Positions 41,080-50,303 of a DNA stretch of 64,000 nucleotides are shown here, piece by piece. The notes below the pieces were generated by a model. The model made no database searches. It was not told the DNA's origin and saw nothing but the letters and a program-made list of their open reading frames with translations. Where the stretch lies: the NCBI GenBank assembly GCA_036272055.1, contig DATAZL010000083.1:23564-87563 (forward strand). The letters run 5' to 3'. How positions within the stretch are numbered: the stretch's first letter is position 1; the number at the start of each line of letters is the position of its first letter. The DNA is from DASZVB01 sp036272055. GTDB lineage: Bacteria; Myxococcota_A; Polyangia; Polyangiales; Polyangiaceae. A program made the position numbers and the translations under genes.

Positions 41080-42470
41080 GAAGCTTCAACACCGCGACGG
41101 CTCTGACGCTCGCGACGCTCGCCGTCGCATGTAGCAAGGAAGACAGCGCGACGAGCGGCGCGCCCGCGCCGAGCGCCGTGGCGGCAAGCGCCGCGACGCC
41201 GGCGAGCTCCGCCGAAGTGGCGATGACGGCGAGCTCCGCCCCCGTCCCTGCCGCGCCGAAGGCCGGACCGGCGGGGCCGCTCAACGTGATGCTCCTCTCC
41301 ATCGACTCGCTCCGGCAGGACATGCCGTGGGCCGGCTATCCGCGCGCCATCGCGCCGAACCTGACGAAGCTCGCCGCCGAGTCGGTGGTGTACTCGCACG
41401 CCTACTCCGTCTCGAGCTACACCGCGAAGAGCGTCGCCGCGTTCCTGACGAGCCGCTACCCGTCGACGCTCTATCGCTCGGGGTATTTCTTCACCGATTA
41501 CCCGACGTCCAACGTCTTTCTCGCCGAGATCCTTCACGATCACGGCGTGCACACCATCGGCGTGCAGGGGCATCTCTACTTCGGTCGCGGCAAGCACCTC
41601 GATCAGGGCTTCGACGTGTGGGAGCTCGTCCCGGGCATCACCTTCGACGCGACGACGGACAAGAACATCACGAGCGACAAGATGACGGACATCGCCATCA
41701 AGGCGCTCTCCGATCCGGCGACGGCGAACAAGCCGTTTTTCACGTGGGTGCACTACACGGACCCCCACGACGAGTACAACAAGCACCCCGAGTCCCCCGA
41801 CTTCGGCAAGGACAACCGCTCGCGCTACGACTCGGAGGTGTTCTTCACCGACCTCCACGTGGGGCGGCTCCTCGACTTTGCCCGCAAGCAGCCGTGGTGG
41901 AACAAGACGGCGGTGATCATCACCGCCGACCACGGCGAGGCGTTCGGCGAGCACGGGATGTACAAGCACGCCTTCCGGCTGTGGGAGGTGCTCACCCGGG
42001 TGCCGCTCATCATCCATGTGCCCGACGCGGCGCCCCACGAAATCCACGAGAACCGCTCGCAGATCGATCTCGCGCCGACCATCGCGGATCTCGAGGGCAT
42101 CCACGAGCGTCCCGAGTCGTTCGTCGGCCGGAGCCTCGTCCCCGAGCTCTACGACGGAAGCCACGCCGACGACCGGAACCCCGTCGTCCTCGATCTGCCG
42201 GAGGACGCGAACAATCCCCAGACCCGCGCCATCGTGCAGGGCAACTCGAAGCTCATCGTGTACGGCAAGAACCGTTACGAGCTCTACGACCTCGCCGCCG
42301 ATCCCGGCGAGCTCCACGATCTGTCGAAATCCGAGCCCGCGAAGCTCGCCGACATGAAGTCCGAGTTCGACAAGACCTGGGCCCAGATCCCGTTCGTCCA
42401 GTCGTACGGCGGGATGAAGCTCCACGACGGATCCATGGCCGACGGGCCGATGGGCCCTGCGAAGAAGTGA
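41076..42470 (+). CDS. sulfatase/alkaline-phosphatase-fold lipoprotein without the canonical sulfatase motif
   Basis: 464 residues. Lipobox LATLAVAC, an Ala/Ser-rich linker to about residue 65, then the sulfatase-superfamily core: MLLSIDSLRQD (first metal site), HYTDPHDEY, ITADHGEAFGEHG and the C-terminal YDLAADPGELHDL. True sulfatases carry C/S-x-P-x-R at the modified residue. The aligned position here reads SSYTAKSVAAFLTSRYP, so Pro and Arg are both missing. A phosphatase, phosphonate hydrolase or phosphotransferase with a Ser/Thr nucleophile is more likely. Translationally coupled to the LysM hydrolase upstream. Confidence 0.82.
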   Translation: MRSFNTATALTLATLAVACSKEDSATSGAPAPSAVAASAATPASSAEVAMTASSAPVPAAPKAGPAGPLNVMLLSIDSLRQDMPWAGYPRAIAPNLTKLAAESVVYSHAYSVSSYTAKSVAAFLTSRYPSTLYRSGYFFTDYPTSNVFLAEILHDHGVHTIGVQGHLYFGRGKHLDQGFDVWELVPGITFDATTDKNITSDKMTDIAIKALSDPATANKPFFTWVHYTDPHDEYNKHPESPDFGKDNRSRYDSEVFFTDLHVGRLLDFARKQPWWNKTAVIITADHGEAFGEHGMYKHAFRLWEVLTRVPLIIHVPDAAPHEIHENRSQIDLAPTIADLEGIHERPESFVGRSLVPELYDGSHADDRNPVVLDLPEDANNPQTRAIVQGNSKLIVYGKNRYELYDLAADPGELHDLSKSEPAKLADMKSEFDKTWAQIPFVQSYGGMKLHDGSMADGPMGPAKK

Positions 42471-42482
42471 ACGCCTCGCCGC

Positions 42483-43523
42483 CTACGGCGTGACGACGGA
42501 TTTCAGGTCTTGCTCGACCTGTTCGGCGGCGCTGCGGATGATCGTGGCGTACCAGCGGGTGAGCTCGGTCTTCACCACGAAGTCCGTCTTTCCGTCGCTG
42601 CCGGGGTGGTGCCAGATCTCGGTCGTGCCGATCGGCTTGCGCTCGTCGAAGTACTCGATCTTGAAGACGAGGTCGGCTGCGGCGGGCGGCGGGTGGAGCG
42701 TGTCGCCCTCGTAGCTCGTGGTGCGGAGGCGCTCGACCTTGCTCATCCAGTTGGTGGCGGTCTCGTCCTTGTCGTTCGGCGCAGTCGGCTTCGTCCAGGC
42801 GTCCTTCTTGTCGGTGCTGCGGACGAGCTCGCGGGTGGCGCCGCCGGCGGTGATCTTGATGCGCTTCGCGACTCCGTCCTCGAAGGCGTGGAGGCGGCGC
42901 TCGACGAGGCGCTGATCGGCGCTCGTGAGATCGCGGACGATGCTGCCGAGCACGACGTAGCCGTTCCCAGTAGCGAGATCCTTCGCGTAGTAGTCGGAGC
43001 CGCCGGGAGTCGTGGCGCCGAACACCAGGGTGTTCGATTTGCCGCCGATTTTCACGGTGAGCCGGCCCTCTTCCTTGTCGAGCCCGAAGTCGAGCTTTTG
43101 CGCGTCGGTCACCTTGCCGAGCACCCGGAGCGCGCGGAGCGGTGCGAGTGACGCGATGAGATCGTCACCGTCCTTCGTCGCGACGAAGTGGCTGATCTTC
43201 GGCTCGTTCGGGTTCGCGGACGGCGGCTCCGCCGGGAGCGGATTGCCGTGCTCGTCGGTCTTCTTCGCAGGTTCGGTGGAGGGGTTCTTCTTCACCGTGC
43301 CGACGTAGTACTTGCCGTTGGTGTCGCGGTGCGGCTCGAGCGTGAGGAGCCCCTGCTTCGCCTCGTACTTCACCTCTTCGACCTGGTCGGGGAGGCCGGG
43401 CCAGAGATCCGTCTCGCCGTGCTTCGGCGCCTTGTCGGCGTCGGTGGTCCAGGTCTTCAGGGCGAGGCCGCCCGCGACGGCGAGGATCGCCGTGTGGATT
43501 AGCAATCCGCGCGTCACCATCAC
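42483..43523 (-). CDS. DUF4340 protein of the Gld-like ABC operon
   Basis: 346 residues with an N-terminal membrane anchor (residues 7-22, LLIHTAILAVAGGLAL). The extracytoplasmic part fits DUF4340, repeated beta-rich segments with KLDFGLDKEEGRLTVKIG and LVFGATTPGGSDYYAK. The start is GTG 43523 or the ATG at 43520; both overlap the preceding stop (GTGATG). It is the last of four genes after the ATPase, permease and GldG-like genes. DUF4340 proteins commonly accompany this ABC type, but their role is not known. Confidence 0.82.
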   Translation of the reverse strand: MMVTRGLLIHTAILAVAGGLALKTWTTDADKAPKHGETDLWPGLPDQVEEVKYEAKQGLLTLEPHRDTNGKYYVGTVKKNPSTEPAKKTDEHGNPLPAEPPSANPNEPKISHFVATKDGDDLIASLAPLRALRVLGKVTDAQKLDFGLDKEEGRLTVKIGGKSNTLVFGATTPGGSDYYAKDLATGNGYVVLGSIVRDLTSADQRLVERRLHAFEDGVAKRIKITAGGATRELVRSTDKKDAWTKPTAPNDKDETATNWMSKVERLRTTSYEGDTLHPPPAAADLVFKIEYFDERKPIGTTEIWHHPGSDGKTDFVVKTELTRWYATIIRSAAEQVEQDLKSVVTP

Positions 43524-45685
43524 TTCTTCCCTCCGCGCCGCTGGCGGGCGCGACGGCTGTACGTCAGACCGAGACCGAGAACGAGCGCCGGCGCGCCGAA
43601 GATCGTTGCGTAGAACCAGACGAGATCCTTGTGCTGCGTGTGCTCGATGCGCACGTCCTCTTCCGAGTTCACCTCGCCGGCGAAGCTCTCTTCACCGCCG
43701 AGCCAGCGGAGCGCGTCGATGACGAGGAGCTGGTTCGTCATGAAGTTCGACATGACGAGATCGGTGAAGACGTCCGCGTCGGAGAGAACGAAAGCGCGCA
43801 TCTCGTTCGGTGTCGCCACCGCCGGGATGTCCTTGTTCTTCTCGTCCTTCTTCTTCTTGTCGTCCTTCTTCTCTTCCTTGAGCGGCGCGGGCGGAGCCGC
43901 GCCCATGATCGGCTGCGAGACGGCGGCGGCGAGGCCGAATGTGTCGCGCTTCTCGCTGCCCTCGTCGTACTGGTAGTTCCGGTTCGTGTCCGCGAACGTG
44001 TTCGTCATCGCGCGGAGGGCGATGTCGACCTTGGCGGACGAACCGCTGATGCGCTGGAGCGAGCCGGCACCTGCGACCACGACCGCTGCACGCGACGAGT
44101 TCCGGCTCAGCGTCGATACCGAGGCATGCGACGAGAAGCGGTTCGTGACGAGCAGGGTGCGGTCGGAGTCGTTGAAGCGACGGCGCGCGAACTGCTTGTC
44201 GTTCGCGAGCACGACCGGCGTGAACTCCACGCCGACGATGCCGGCGAGGGCCTCGAGGGAGCCGATCGTCCCCTTCACGGCGAGCCCGCTGGTCACGGGT
44301 TGAAGGGCGGAGCCGGCTTTCGGCTTCGCCTTGTCGGTGTCAGCGCTCGCGACGGCCTTTGGCGACGTCAGCGACGCGGGCCGCGCCGGAGCGCCGGTAG
44401 GTGACTGCACTCCCTCGGTCTCCGTCTCTTCGGACGAGACGGCGTCGGGATCGAGCGCCATGAGGAGCTTGCCGCCGCGCTTCGCGTAGCGCTCCACGGA
44501 CGCGAGCTCTTCGGGCGAGAACGGCTGGGCCGGGCCGAGGATCATGAGAACGTCGCAGTCCTCGGGCACGTCGGTCGCGAGACCCTGGCCGATGCCCAGG
44601 TTCTTCACGTTGTAGTTCTGCTTGCCGAGGAGCGTCCGGAGGAGCTGCGCGGAACGACCCGACTCTTGCTTGTCGGGCGCGTGATCCTCGTCGTCGTTGA
44701 TCTCGTCGTGGCCGACGGTGAGATAGACGTTCCGTCGCTCGCGGAGGAGCTTGTAGAGCCGTTCCTGAAAATCGCGGTCCAGCGTCTTCAGGTTCTTGGC
44801 GGCGTCCTTCATGTCGGTGCCGACGGTGACGGTGCGCTTCGCCTCGCCCTTCTCGATGACGATGACGCCGTCCTGGACGATCTTCATCTCCTTGGCGAGC
44901 TTCGGCTGGAGGTAGCGGTCCTGGACCTCGACCTTCAGGTTCGGCGCGCCGGCGGCGAGCTTCGTGAGGTAGCTCTGCACCTCGTAGCGGACGGGGCTCA
45001 CCTCGGGGAAGAAGCCGATCACGCGGATCGGCTGGTTCAACCCTGTGACAAGCTTCCTGGTCGATTCACTGGGCTCGCTCGTCTTGAAGTACGAGAAGTC
45101 CATCTTCGCCTCCGAGCCGGTGGCGGAATAGACGAAGAGGGCGCCGTAGATAGCCGCGAGGGCGAGGGTGAGGCCCGCGGCTGCTGCGGCGCGGACCCGA
45201 CGGCTCTCGAGCCGGTCGGCATTTCGCTGGGGGTAAAGAGCCGCCTCGGCGAAGAGCATCGGGATGACGCTCACGAAGATGAGCACCGTCCAGAGGACGG
45301 TGAGCACGGCGTGGACGCTCTCGCGCTTGTCGTCCGCGGCCGTCAAGAGGCCGAGCTTGCCCATGCCCCAGTCGGTCGTCAGCGCGTAGACGGCGAGCGC
45401 GAGCACGCCGCCGACGGACAGGATCCCGAGGAGCCGCTCGATGCGCCCGCGCTCTCCGCCCGCTTGCCAGGTCGGAACGAAGCGCGTCGCGGTCGCGACC
45501 AGCACGGCGGCTAGACCGGGTGCAGTCGCCACCCAGTGACCGGAGTCGAACGTGCTGAGCACGCGCTCCCCGATGTACATGAGGACGAGACCGCCGACGT
45601 ACACCGGGACGACCCACGCGGGCGCCCCTTCGCGGTTCGCGGAGACCGTCTTCGGCGTCTCCTTCTTCGGCTCGCTCAGCGCCAT
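43520..45685 (-). CDS. GldG-like ABC-transporter auxiliary protein
   Basis: 721 residues. Five predicted spans in the first 195 residues (for example VPVYVGGLVLMYIGERVL and VLWTVLIFVSVIPMLF) precede an extracytoplasmic domain with the GldG/ABC-auxiliary pattern: PIRVIGFFPEVSPVRYEV, VYLTVGHDEIN, LLGKQNYNVKNLGI and DVLMILGPAQPFSPEEL. A Lys-rich insert (EEKKDDKKKKDEKNKD) and a last membrane span (near 695-715) follow. In Bacteroidetes GldA-F-G is needed for gliding; elsewhere the role is open. Overlaps the permease gene by 10 bases. Confidence 0.85.
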   Translation of the reverse strand: MALSEPKKETPKTVSANREGAPAWVVPVYVGGLVLMYIGERVLSTFDSGHWVATAPGLAAVLVATATRFVPTWQAGGERGRIERLLGILSVGGVLALAVYALTTDWGMGKLGLLTAADDKRESVHAVLTVLWTVLIFVSVIPMLFAEAALYPQRNADRLESRRVRAAAAAGLTLALAAIYGALFVYSATGSEAKMDFSYFKTSEPSESTRKLVTGLNQPIRVIGFFPEVSPVRYEVQSYLTKLAAGAPNLKVEVQDRYLQPKLAKEMKIVQDGVIVIEKGEAKRTVTVGTDMKDAAKNLKTLDRDFQERLYKLLRERRNVYLTVGHDEINDDEDHAPDKQESGRSAQLLRTLLGKQNYNVKNLGIGQGLATDVPEDCDVLMILGPAQPFSPEELASVERYAKRGGKLLMALDPDAVSSEETETEGVQSPTGAPARPASLTSPKAVASADTDKAKPKAGSALQPVTSGLAVKGTIGSLEALAGIVGVEFTPVVLANDKQFARRRFNDSDRTLLVTNRFSSHASVSTLSRNSSRAAVVVAGAGSLQRISGSSAKVDIALRAMTNTFADTNRNYQYDEGSEKRDTFGLAAAVSQPIMGAAPPAPLKEEKKDDKKKKDEKNKDIPAVATPNEMRAFVLSDADVFTDLVMSNFMTNQLLVIDALRWLGGEESFAGEVNSEEDVRIEHTQHKDLVWFYATIFGAPALVLGLGLTYSRRARQRRGGKK

Positions 45686-46398
45686 CGACGCGCCTCCAGG
45701 ATCTTCGTTGCCGACAGCAGGAAGAAGTATGTGATGGCGAGGTAGTAAGCGACGCCCTTCAGCTCGAGGATGCCCTTCTGGAAGGGCTGGAAGTTCTGGT
45801 GGTGGAACGCGAGCCCGGCGAGGAACTCGTTCAGCGGCGGCTCGACGGCGGAGGCGAGCATCCAGAGCAGGATGAGCGCCGTCAGGATCGCCGCGCCGAC
45901 GATGGCCGCGACGACCTGCGAGCGGGTGAGCGCCGACGCGAAGAGACCGATCGCAATGGTCGCGGAGCCGATGAGCAGAAGGCCGATGTAGCCGACCACG
46001 ATGTGGCCGATGCTCACCTTGCCGTTCACGAAGATGAGGGCCGGCATGTAGAGCGTCAGCAGCGTGAGCACGGTGAGCATGCCGAGCGCCGACAGGTACT
46101 TGCCGAGGACGATCTCCCAGTCGCGAACCGGCGCGGTGTTCAGCAGCGTGAACGTGTGCGTCTGCCGCTCTTCGGCGATGAGGCGCATCGACAGGATGAT
46201 GCTCGACGCCATCGTGATGCCGCTCGCGGCGTAGAAGAACTCGCTCAGCACCTCGGCCGAGAGCATCTTCTGCGAGAGGCCCCAGTAGTAAAACAGGATG
46301 CCGTCGATGAGGAGCGCGCCGGCGATGATCACCGACCCGAGCGGTGACCGCACGTAAGCGCCCATCTCGCGGCGCGCAATCAGTAGCGCCTTGCTCAT
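45676..46398 (-). CDS. ABC-2 type permease, GldF-like
   Basis: 240 residues with six predicted spans. The N terminus ALLIARREMGAYVRSPLG and the loop RLIAEERQTHTFTLLNTAPVRDWEIVLGKYLS are typical of ABC-2 permeases of the NosY/GldF group. A reentrant aromatic segment (FHHQNFQPFQKGILELKG) precedes the last span. It overlaps the ATPase gene by four bases and the GldG-like gene by 10. Confidence 0.88.
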   Translation of the reverse strand: MSKALLIARREMGAYVRSPLGSVIIAGALLIDGILFYYWGLSQKMLSAEVLSEFFYAASGITMASSIILSMRLIAEERQTHTFTLLNTAPVRDWEIVLGKYLSALGMLTVLTLLTLYMPALIFVNGKVSIGHIVVGYIGLLLIGSATIAIGLFASALTRSQVVAAIVGAAILTALILLWMLASAVEPPLNEFLAGLAFHHQNFQPFQKGILELKGVAYYLAITYFFLLSATKILEARRWR

Positions 46399-47387
46399 GA
46401 CTCGGCTCCGTTCGTCGCAGCGGCGGGCTTCTTCGTGGAGCCGGCGAGGCGCAAGAAGACGCTCTCGAGCTCGTGCTCGACGCGGCCGAGCTCGAGCAGC
46501 TCGAAGCCGCCGGAGATGGCAGCCTGCGCCACCGCGGCCCGGATGTCCTGCTTCGCCTCGACGATGAACGCGGCGATCTCGTCGGAGCTCTCGTTGGTCA
46601 CGGTGTCCTCGACGCCGGTGACGCCGGGCACGTCGCCGAGCGCCTTCTTCGCCTTGAGCGATACGACGGCGCTCGAGGCGCCGGGAGCTCGCAGCGCGAC
46701 GCGCACGCGGACGCCCTCGAGGAGCTTCGACGACAGCTCGTTCTCCGAACCGGACGCGACGATCTCACCGTCCTTGATGACGAAGATGCGATCGCACGTC
46801 TCGCTGATCTCGGACAGGATGTGACTGGAGAGAATGACGGTGTGCTTGCCCGCGAGAGTCCTGACGAGCTGACGCATCTCGACGATCTGCACCGGGTCGA
46901 GACCGGAGATCGGCTCGTCGAGCACGACGAGCTTCGGCTCGTGGATGATCGCTTGCGCGATGCCGACGCGTTGCTGATAGCCGTGGGAGAGCGTCGAGAT
47001 CGGATCTTCGTGACGGTCGGAGATAGCGGTCAGCTCTTCGACCGCGCCGACGCGACGCATGACGTCGGCCGAGGCCACGCCGCGGAGGCGCGCGGCGAAC
47101 GCCAGGTACTCGCCGACCCGCATGTCGCCGTAGAGCGGCGGGACGTCGGGCAGATAGCCGATGCGCTCGCGCACCGCCTCCGGCCGCTCGACGACGTCGA
47201 TGCCGTCGACTCGCACCGTGCCGGACGACGGGAGAAGGTCGCAGGCCAGGATGCGGAGCGCCGTGGTCTTTCCCGCGCCGTTCACGCCCAGGAGCCCCAC
47301 GATTTCGCCCTGGTCGATTTCCGCCGAAACTGGACCCAGGGCCCTCGCGGCGCCGTAGTACTTATATAGATCTCGGATTTCGATCAC
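46395..47387 (-). CDS. ABC-transporter ATPase, GldA-like
   Basis: 330 residues. Walker A GVNGAGKTT, Q-loop YLPDVPPLYGD, signature LSHGYQQRVGIAQ (in place of LSGGQ), Walker B LVVLDEPISGLDP and the switch His in ILSSHILSE. About 95 residues beyond the ATPase core form the accessory domain usual in GldA/NatA-type ATPases (SGGFELLELGRVEHELESVFLRL). First gene of the operon; its start diverges from queG across 170 bases. Confidence 0.92.
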   Translation of the reverse strand: MIEIRDLYKYYGAARALGPVSAEIDQGEIVGLLGVNGAGKTTALRILACDLLPSSGTVRVDGIDVVERPEAVRERIGYLPDVPPLYGDMRVGEYLAFAARLRGVASADVMRRVGAVEELTAISDRHEDPISTLSHGYQQRVGIAQAIIHEPKLVVLDEPISGLDPVQIVEMRQLVRTLAGKHTVILSSHILSEISETCDRIFVIKDGEIVASGSENELSSKLLEGVRVRVALRAPGASSAVVSLKAKKALGDVPGVTGVEDTVTNESSDEIAAFIVEAKQDIRAAVAQAAISGGFELLELGRVEHELESVFLRLAGSTKKPAAATNGAES

Positions 47388-47557
47388 TGGTTCAGGGTCC
47401 CTGCGCTCAAACGCCGCCCGCGCTACAGCGTCTTTCGATTTAGCCTCGAAGTCGCGGCACGGACCCGCGACGGGCGGCGGTTATTCCCCAAGGTCCATAG
47501 AGAGTGCAAGCCCCGGTTTCCGGACCGTGCGACGCCCTCGCAAAACGCCAACACACC

Positions 47558-48766
47558 ATGATGTCGCCTGCTGTGGAGTCCGGGACCGATTCTGGACGGA
47601 TAATTGCGGACCAGATCCGCACTGCGGCGGCGGAGCTCGGATTCGTGAGGACGGGATTCGCCCGCGCCACACCGTTCGATGACGCACGCGGCGCGCTGAC
47701 GAGCTGGCTCGCGCAGGGCTACGAAGGTGAGCTCGCCTATATGCGAGCCGCCGACGACCGCGCCGACCCGGGAGCACTCCTGCCCGGAGTCCGCACCATC
47801 ATCGCCGTCGCGCTCCCTTACGGCGGCCGGCCAGTCGCGCTGCGTCTCACCCGCGATGCGGAGCCGCTGACGGCGCGCATCGCGACGTACGCCGTGGGCG
47901 ACGACTATCACCGTGTCCTCAAGGACAAGCTGTTCGAGCTGTCGCGCGTGTGCGAGCGCATCGTCGGTCGGCCGGTGGAGTCGCGGGTGTGCGTCGACAC
48001 CGCGCCGCTCCTCGAACGTGAGGCGGCGCGCCGGGCGGGCATCGGTTTCACCGGAAAATCGACGATGACCATCGCGCCCGGCGTCGGGACGTATCTGCTG
48101 CTCGGCGAGCTCCTCGTCGATGTCGATATCGAGCCGAGTGAACCGGTGCGCGCCGCGTGCGGGCGCTGCACGGCATGCCTCGACGCCTGCCCGACCGGCG
48201 CCTTCGTCGGACCGTACGTCCTCGACGCGAAGCGATGCGTCTCGTACCTGACGATCGAGAACAAGGGCCCGATCCCGCGGGATCTGCGCGGGCTCATCGG
48301 CGGCAGGGTGTTCGGCTGCGACGAGTGCCAGGACGTCTGCCCGTTCAACGCCTCGGAGAGCGTGCGTCCCGCCGCGCCGGAGCTCGCCGCCGCGCCGGCG
48401 CGCGACGACGTGAGCCTCGTCGCGCTCCTCGAGCTCGGCGCCGCCGGTTACCGGCGTCTCGTGAAGCGGAGCGCGATGCGACGGATCGGGCGCGAGCAGC
48501 TCAAGCGAAACGCCGCCGTCGCGCTCGGCAACTCCGGCGACGAGCGGGCCGTCGCGCCCCTCGTGCGCGCGCTCGCCGGCGAACGTAGCGCGCTCGTGCG
48601 ACTCCACGTCGCGTGGGCGCTCGGGCGATTTGGCGGCGCAGACTCGCGCGCCGCGCTGGCGCAGGCGTGCAACGACGACGCCGACGGCGAGGTGCGCGAA
48701 GAGGCGCGTCGTTCCCTCGCCCAGCTCGACGCGAGAGACGGCAGAGATGCGCGCGACGCCGGTTGA
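47558..48766 (+). CDS. queG: epoxyqueuosine reductase
   Basis: 402 residues from the ATG at 47558 (a second ATG follows at once). Cobalamin-dependent reduction of epoxyqueuosine to queuosine in tRNA. The N-terminal DUF1730 region has GYEGELAYM and DTAPLLEREAA; two [4Fe-4S] sites are CGRCTACLDACPTGAF and CDECQDVCPFN. The C-terminal 95 residues hold HEAT-like repeats (RNAAVALGNSGDERAVAPLVRAL), as in QueG structures. Its stop overlaps the JmjC-cupin gene by 20 bases, so both are made from one message. Confidence 0.93.
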   Translation: MMSPAVESGTDSGRIIADQIRTAAAELGFVRTGFARATPFDDARGALTSWLAQGYEGELAYMRAADDRADPGALLPGVRTIIAVALPYGGRPVALRLTRDAEPLTARIATYAVGDDYHRVLKDKLFELSRVCERIVGRPVESRVCVDTAPLLEREAARRAGIGFTGKSTMTIAPGVGTYLLLGELLVDVDIEPSEPVRAACGRCTACLDACPTGAFVGPYVLDAKRCVSYLTIENKGPIPRDLRGLIGGRVFGCDECQDVCPFNASESVRPAAPELAAAPARDDVSLVALLELGAAGYRRLVKRSAMRRIGREQLKRNAAVALGNSGDERAVAPLVRALAGERSALVRLHVAWALGRFGGADSRAALAQACNDDADGEVREEARRSLAQLDARDGRDARDAG

Positions 48767-49604
48767 CGAGGTCACCGAGCCGTCGTGGCCCACGCCCGAA
48801 CGGTTCAGGGCGGAGTACGTGCGCCGCGCGCGTCCGGTCGTGCTGCGCGGCTTCGTGTCGAGCTGGCCCGCACGGTCATGGGATTTTCCTGGGCTCCGTG
48901 AGCACCTTCCGAACCGGCGGCTCGAGGGGTGCGGCCTGAGCGCTACCGACGGCCTGAACGTCCGCAAGGTGTCGCTCACGCGCGAGGAGCTCGTTGCACG
49001 CCTCACCGGCGTCGTGAAGCTCGCGGGCGAGCCGCCGGACTGGTTCTTCGACGTTCCGACGGAGCTTCCCGAGCTCCGCGCCGCGCTGCCGCCTCCGCCG
49101 GTGACGTCGGGGCCGTTCCGCTACGGCGTCGCGCTCGGCGCGGACACGGTGACCCGAGGGCACTATCACACGTACGAGCACGCCCTCATCAGCCAGGTTC
49201 ACGGCGAAAAGCGCGTCGTGCTCTATCCGCCGTGGGAGCGTCTCTATCCGTTTCCACGACGGCTCCGTCACTCGCCGCACGAGTACAGCCGAGTGGACTT
49301 CGCGGAGCCCGACGTCGCGACGTTCCCGCGCGTCGCCGCCGCGACGCGCTTCGAGACGACGCTCCACGCCGGCGATGCGCTGTTCGTCCCGGTGCACTGG
49401 TGGCACGCGGTGTACGGCGCGGGCCCCATCTTCTCGGTGAGCCTGCTCTGGAACGCGCGCTTCGCCGACTACCGCTTTCGCGCCTCGGGGCTGCGCGTGT
49501 TCACGAGCGCCGTCGCGCAGCGCGCCTTGCCGCCGCTCCGGGCCGTGCTTGCAGCGGGCTCGGTGCGGCGTCTCATCGACGCTTCACGCGAGCTGTTCGC
49601 GTAA
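48747..49604 (+). CDS. JmjC-type cupin (cupin_8) protein with altered metal motif
   Basis: 285 residues. N-terminal RRARPVVLRGFVSSWPA and the central SQVHGEKRVVLYPPWERLYPF, plus FVPVHWWHAVYG, are hallmarks of cupin_8 oxygenases, which hydroxylate proteins or tRNA using Fe(II) and 2-oxoglutarate. The usual HxD ligand pair before the QV(x)GxK segment appears as GHYHTYEH, with no aspartate at the expected place; the distal histidine (WWH) is present. The gene overlaps queG. Because one eukaryotic member hydroxylates a tRNA base, a tRNA substrate is an attractive guess. The 3' end overlaps the convergent hydrolase gene by 21 bases. Confidence 0.82.
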   Translation: MRATPVDEVTEPSWPTPERFRAEYVRRARPVVLRGFVSSWPARSWDFPGLREHLPNRRLEGCGLSATDGLNVRKVSLTREELVARLTGVVKLAGEPPDWFFDVPTELPELRAALPPPPVTSGPFRYGVALGADTVTRGHYHTYEHALISQVHGEKRVVLYPPWERLYPFPRRLRHSPHEYSRVDFAEPDVATFPRVAAATRFETTLHAGDALFVPVHWWHAVYGAGPIFSVSLLWNARFADYRFRASGLRVFTSAVAQRALPPLRAVLAAGSVRRLIDASRELFA

Positions 49605-50261
49605 GAACTTCACGCTACGTTCCCACGCCGTCTTCGCGAGATCGGCGACGTACACCTCGGGGCGGGTGTCGTTCATGAAGGCGTGGTGCGCCTCGTAGCG
49701 GAAGAGCTCGTGAGGCGCCTTTCCGGCCTTCACGGACTGCTCGACGTCGTTCACGCGCTCGGGCGTGCACCAGTCGTCGAGGTTCGCGTAATGGTACTGC
49801 ATGGGGATCGTGATCTTGCCGGGGTCTGCGAACTCCTTCGGCGGCATTCCGTAGAAGACCACGCCGGCATCGAGCCCGGGCACCTTCACTCCGGTGATGA
49901 TGACCAGCGCGCCGCCCATGCAGAAGCCGATCGCGCCGACCTTCTTCGACGTCTTCTTCAGGTGATCGAGCGCTCCGCGGATATCCTGCGTCGCGGCGTC
50001 CCCGAAGTTCAGGCCGGTCATGAGATGCGACGCTTCGGTCGAGTCGGACGCGATCTTGCCGCGAAAGAGATCGGGAACCAGGGCGCGAAATCCTTCGGCC
50101 GCGAAGCGATCGCCGGTCCGCTTTATCTGCGGGTTCAGGCCCCAGTATTCCTGGATGACGACCAGACCGGGCGCGCTCTCTCCGCCCTTCGGCATCGCGA
50201 GATACGCCGGGCAGGTTTTTCCGTCGGGGCGGGCGAACTCGATCATCTCTCCCATTGGCAT
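49584..50261 (-). CDS. dienelactone hydrolase family protein
   Basis: 225 residues of the DLH alpha/beta-hydrolase family. Visible are GLVVIQEYWGLNPQIKR, the nucleophile motif GFCMGGAL with Cys, the acid in YANLDDWCTPE, and the histidine in RYEAHHAFMND. The family hydrolyses dienelactones or related carboxymethylenebutenolides; no aromatic-degradation genes adjoin. Ends 21 bases inside the convergent cupin gene. WS/DGAT precedes it by 43 bases on the same strand. Confidence 0.92.
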   Translation of the reverse strand: MPMGEMIEFARPDGKTCPAYLAMPKGGESAPGLVVIQEYWGLNPQIKRTGDRFAAEGFRALVPDLFRGKIASDSTEASHLMTGLNFGDAATQDIRGALDHLKKTSKKVGAIGFCMGGALVIITGVKVPGLDAGVVFYGMPPKEFADPGKITIPMQYHYANLDDWCTPERVNDVEQSVKAGKAPHELFRYEAHHAFMNDTRPEVYVADLAKTAWERSVKFLREQLA

Positions 50262-50303
50262 GACCTCCAGGTCCGGGGAGCCTCGCGCAGGCGACCTCCG
50301 GTT

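Noticed and set aside
42510..45745. Long plus-strand frames across the Gld-like operon
   Set aside because: They are antisense to four overlapping genes with clear families and show the same shadow-frame composition.
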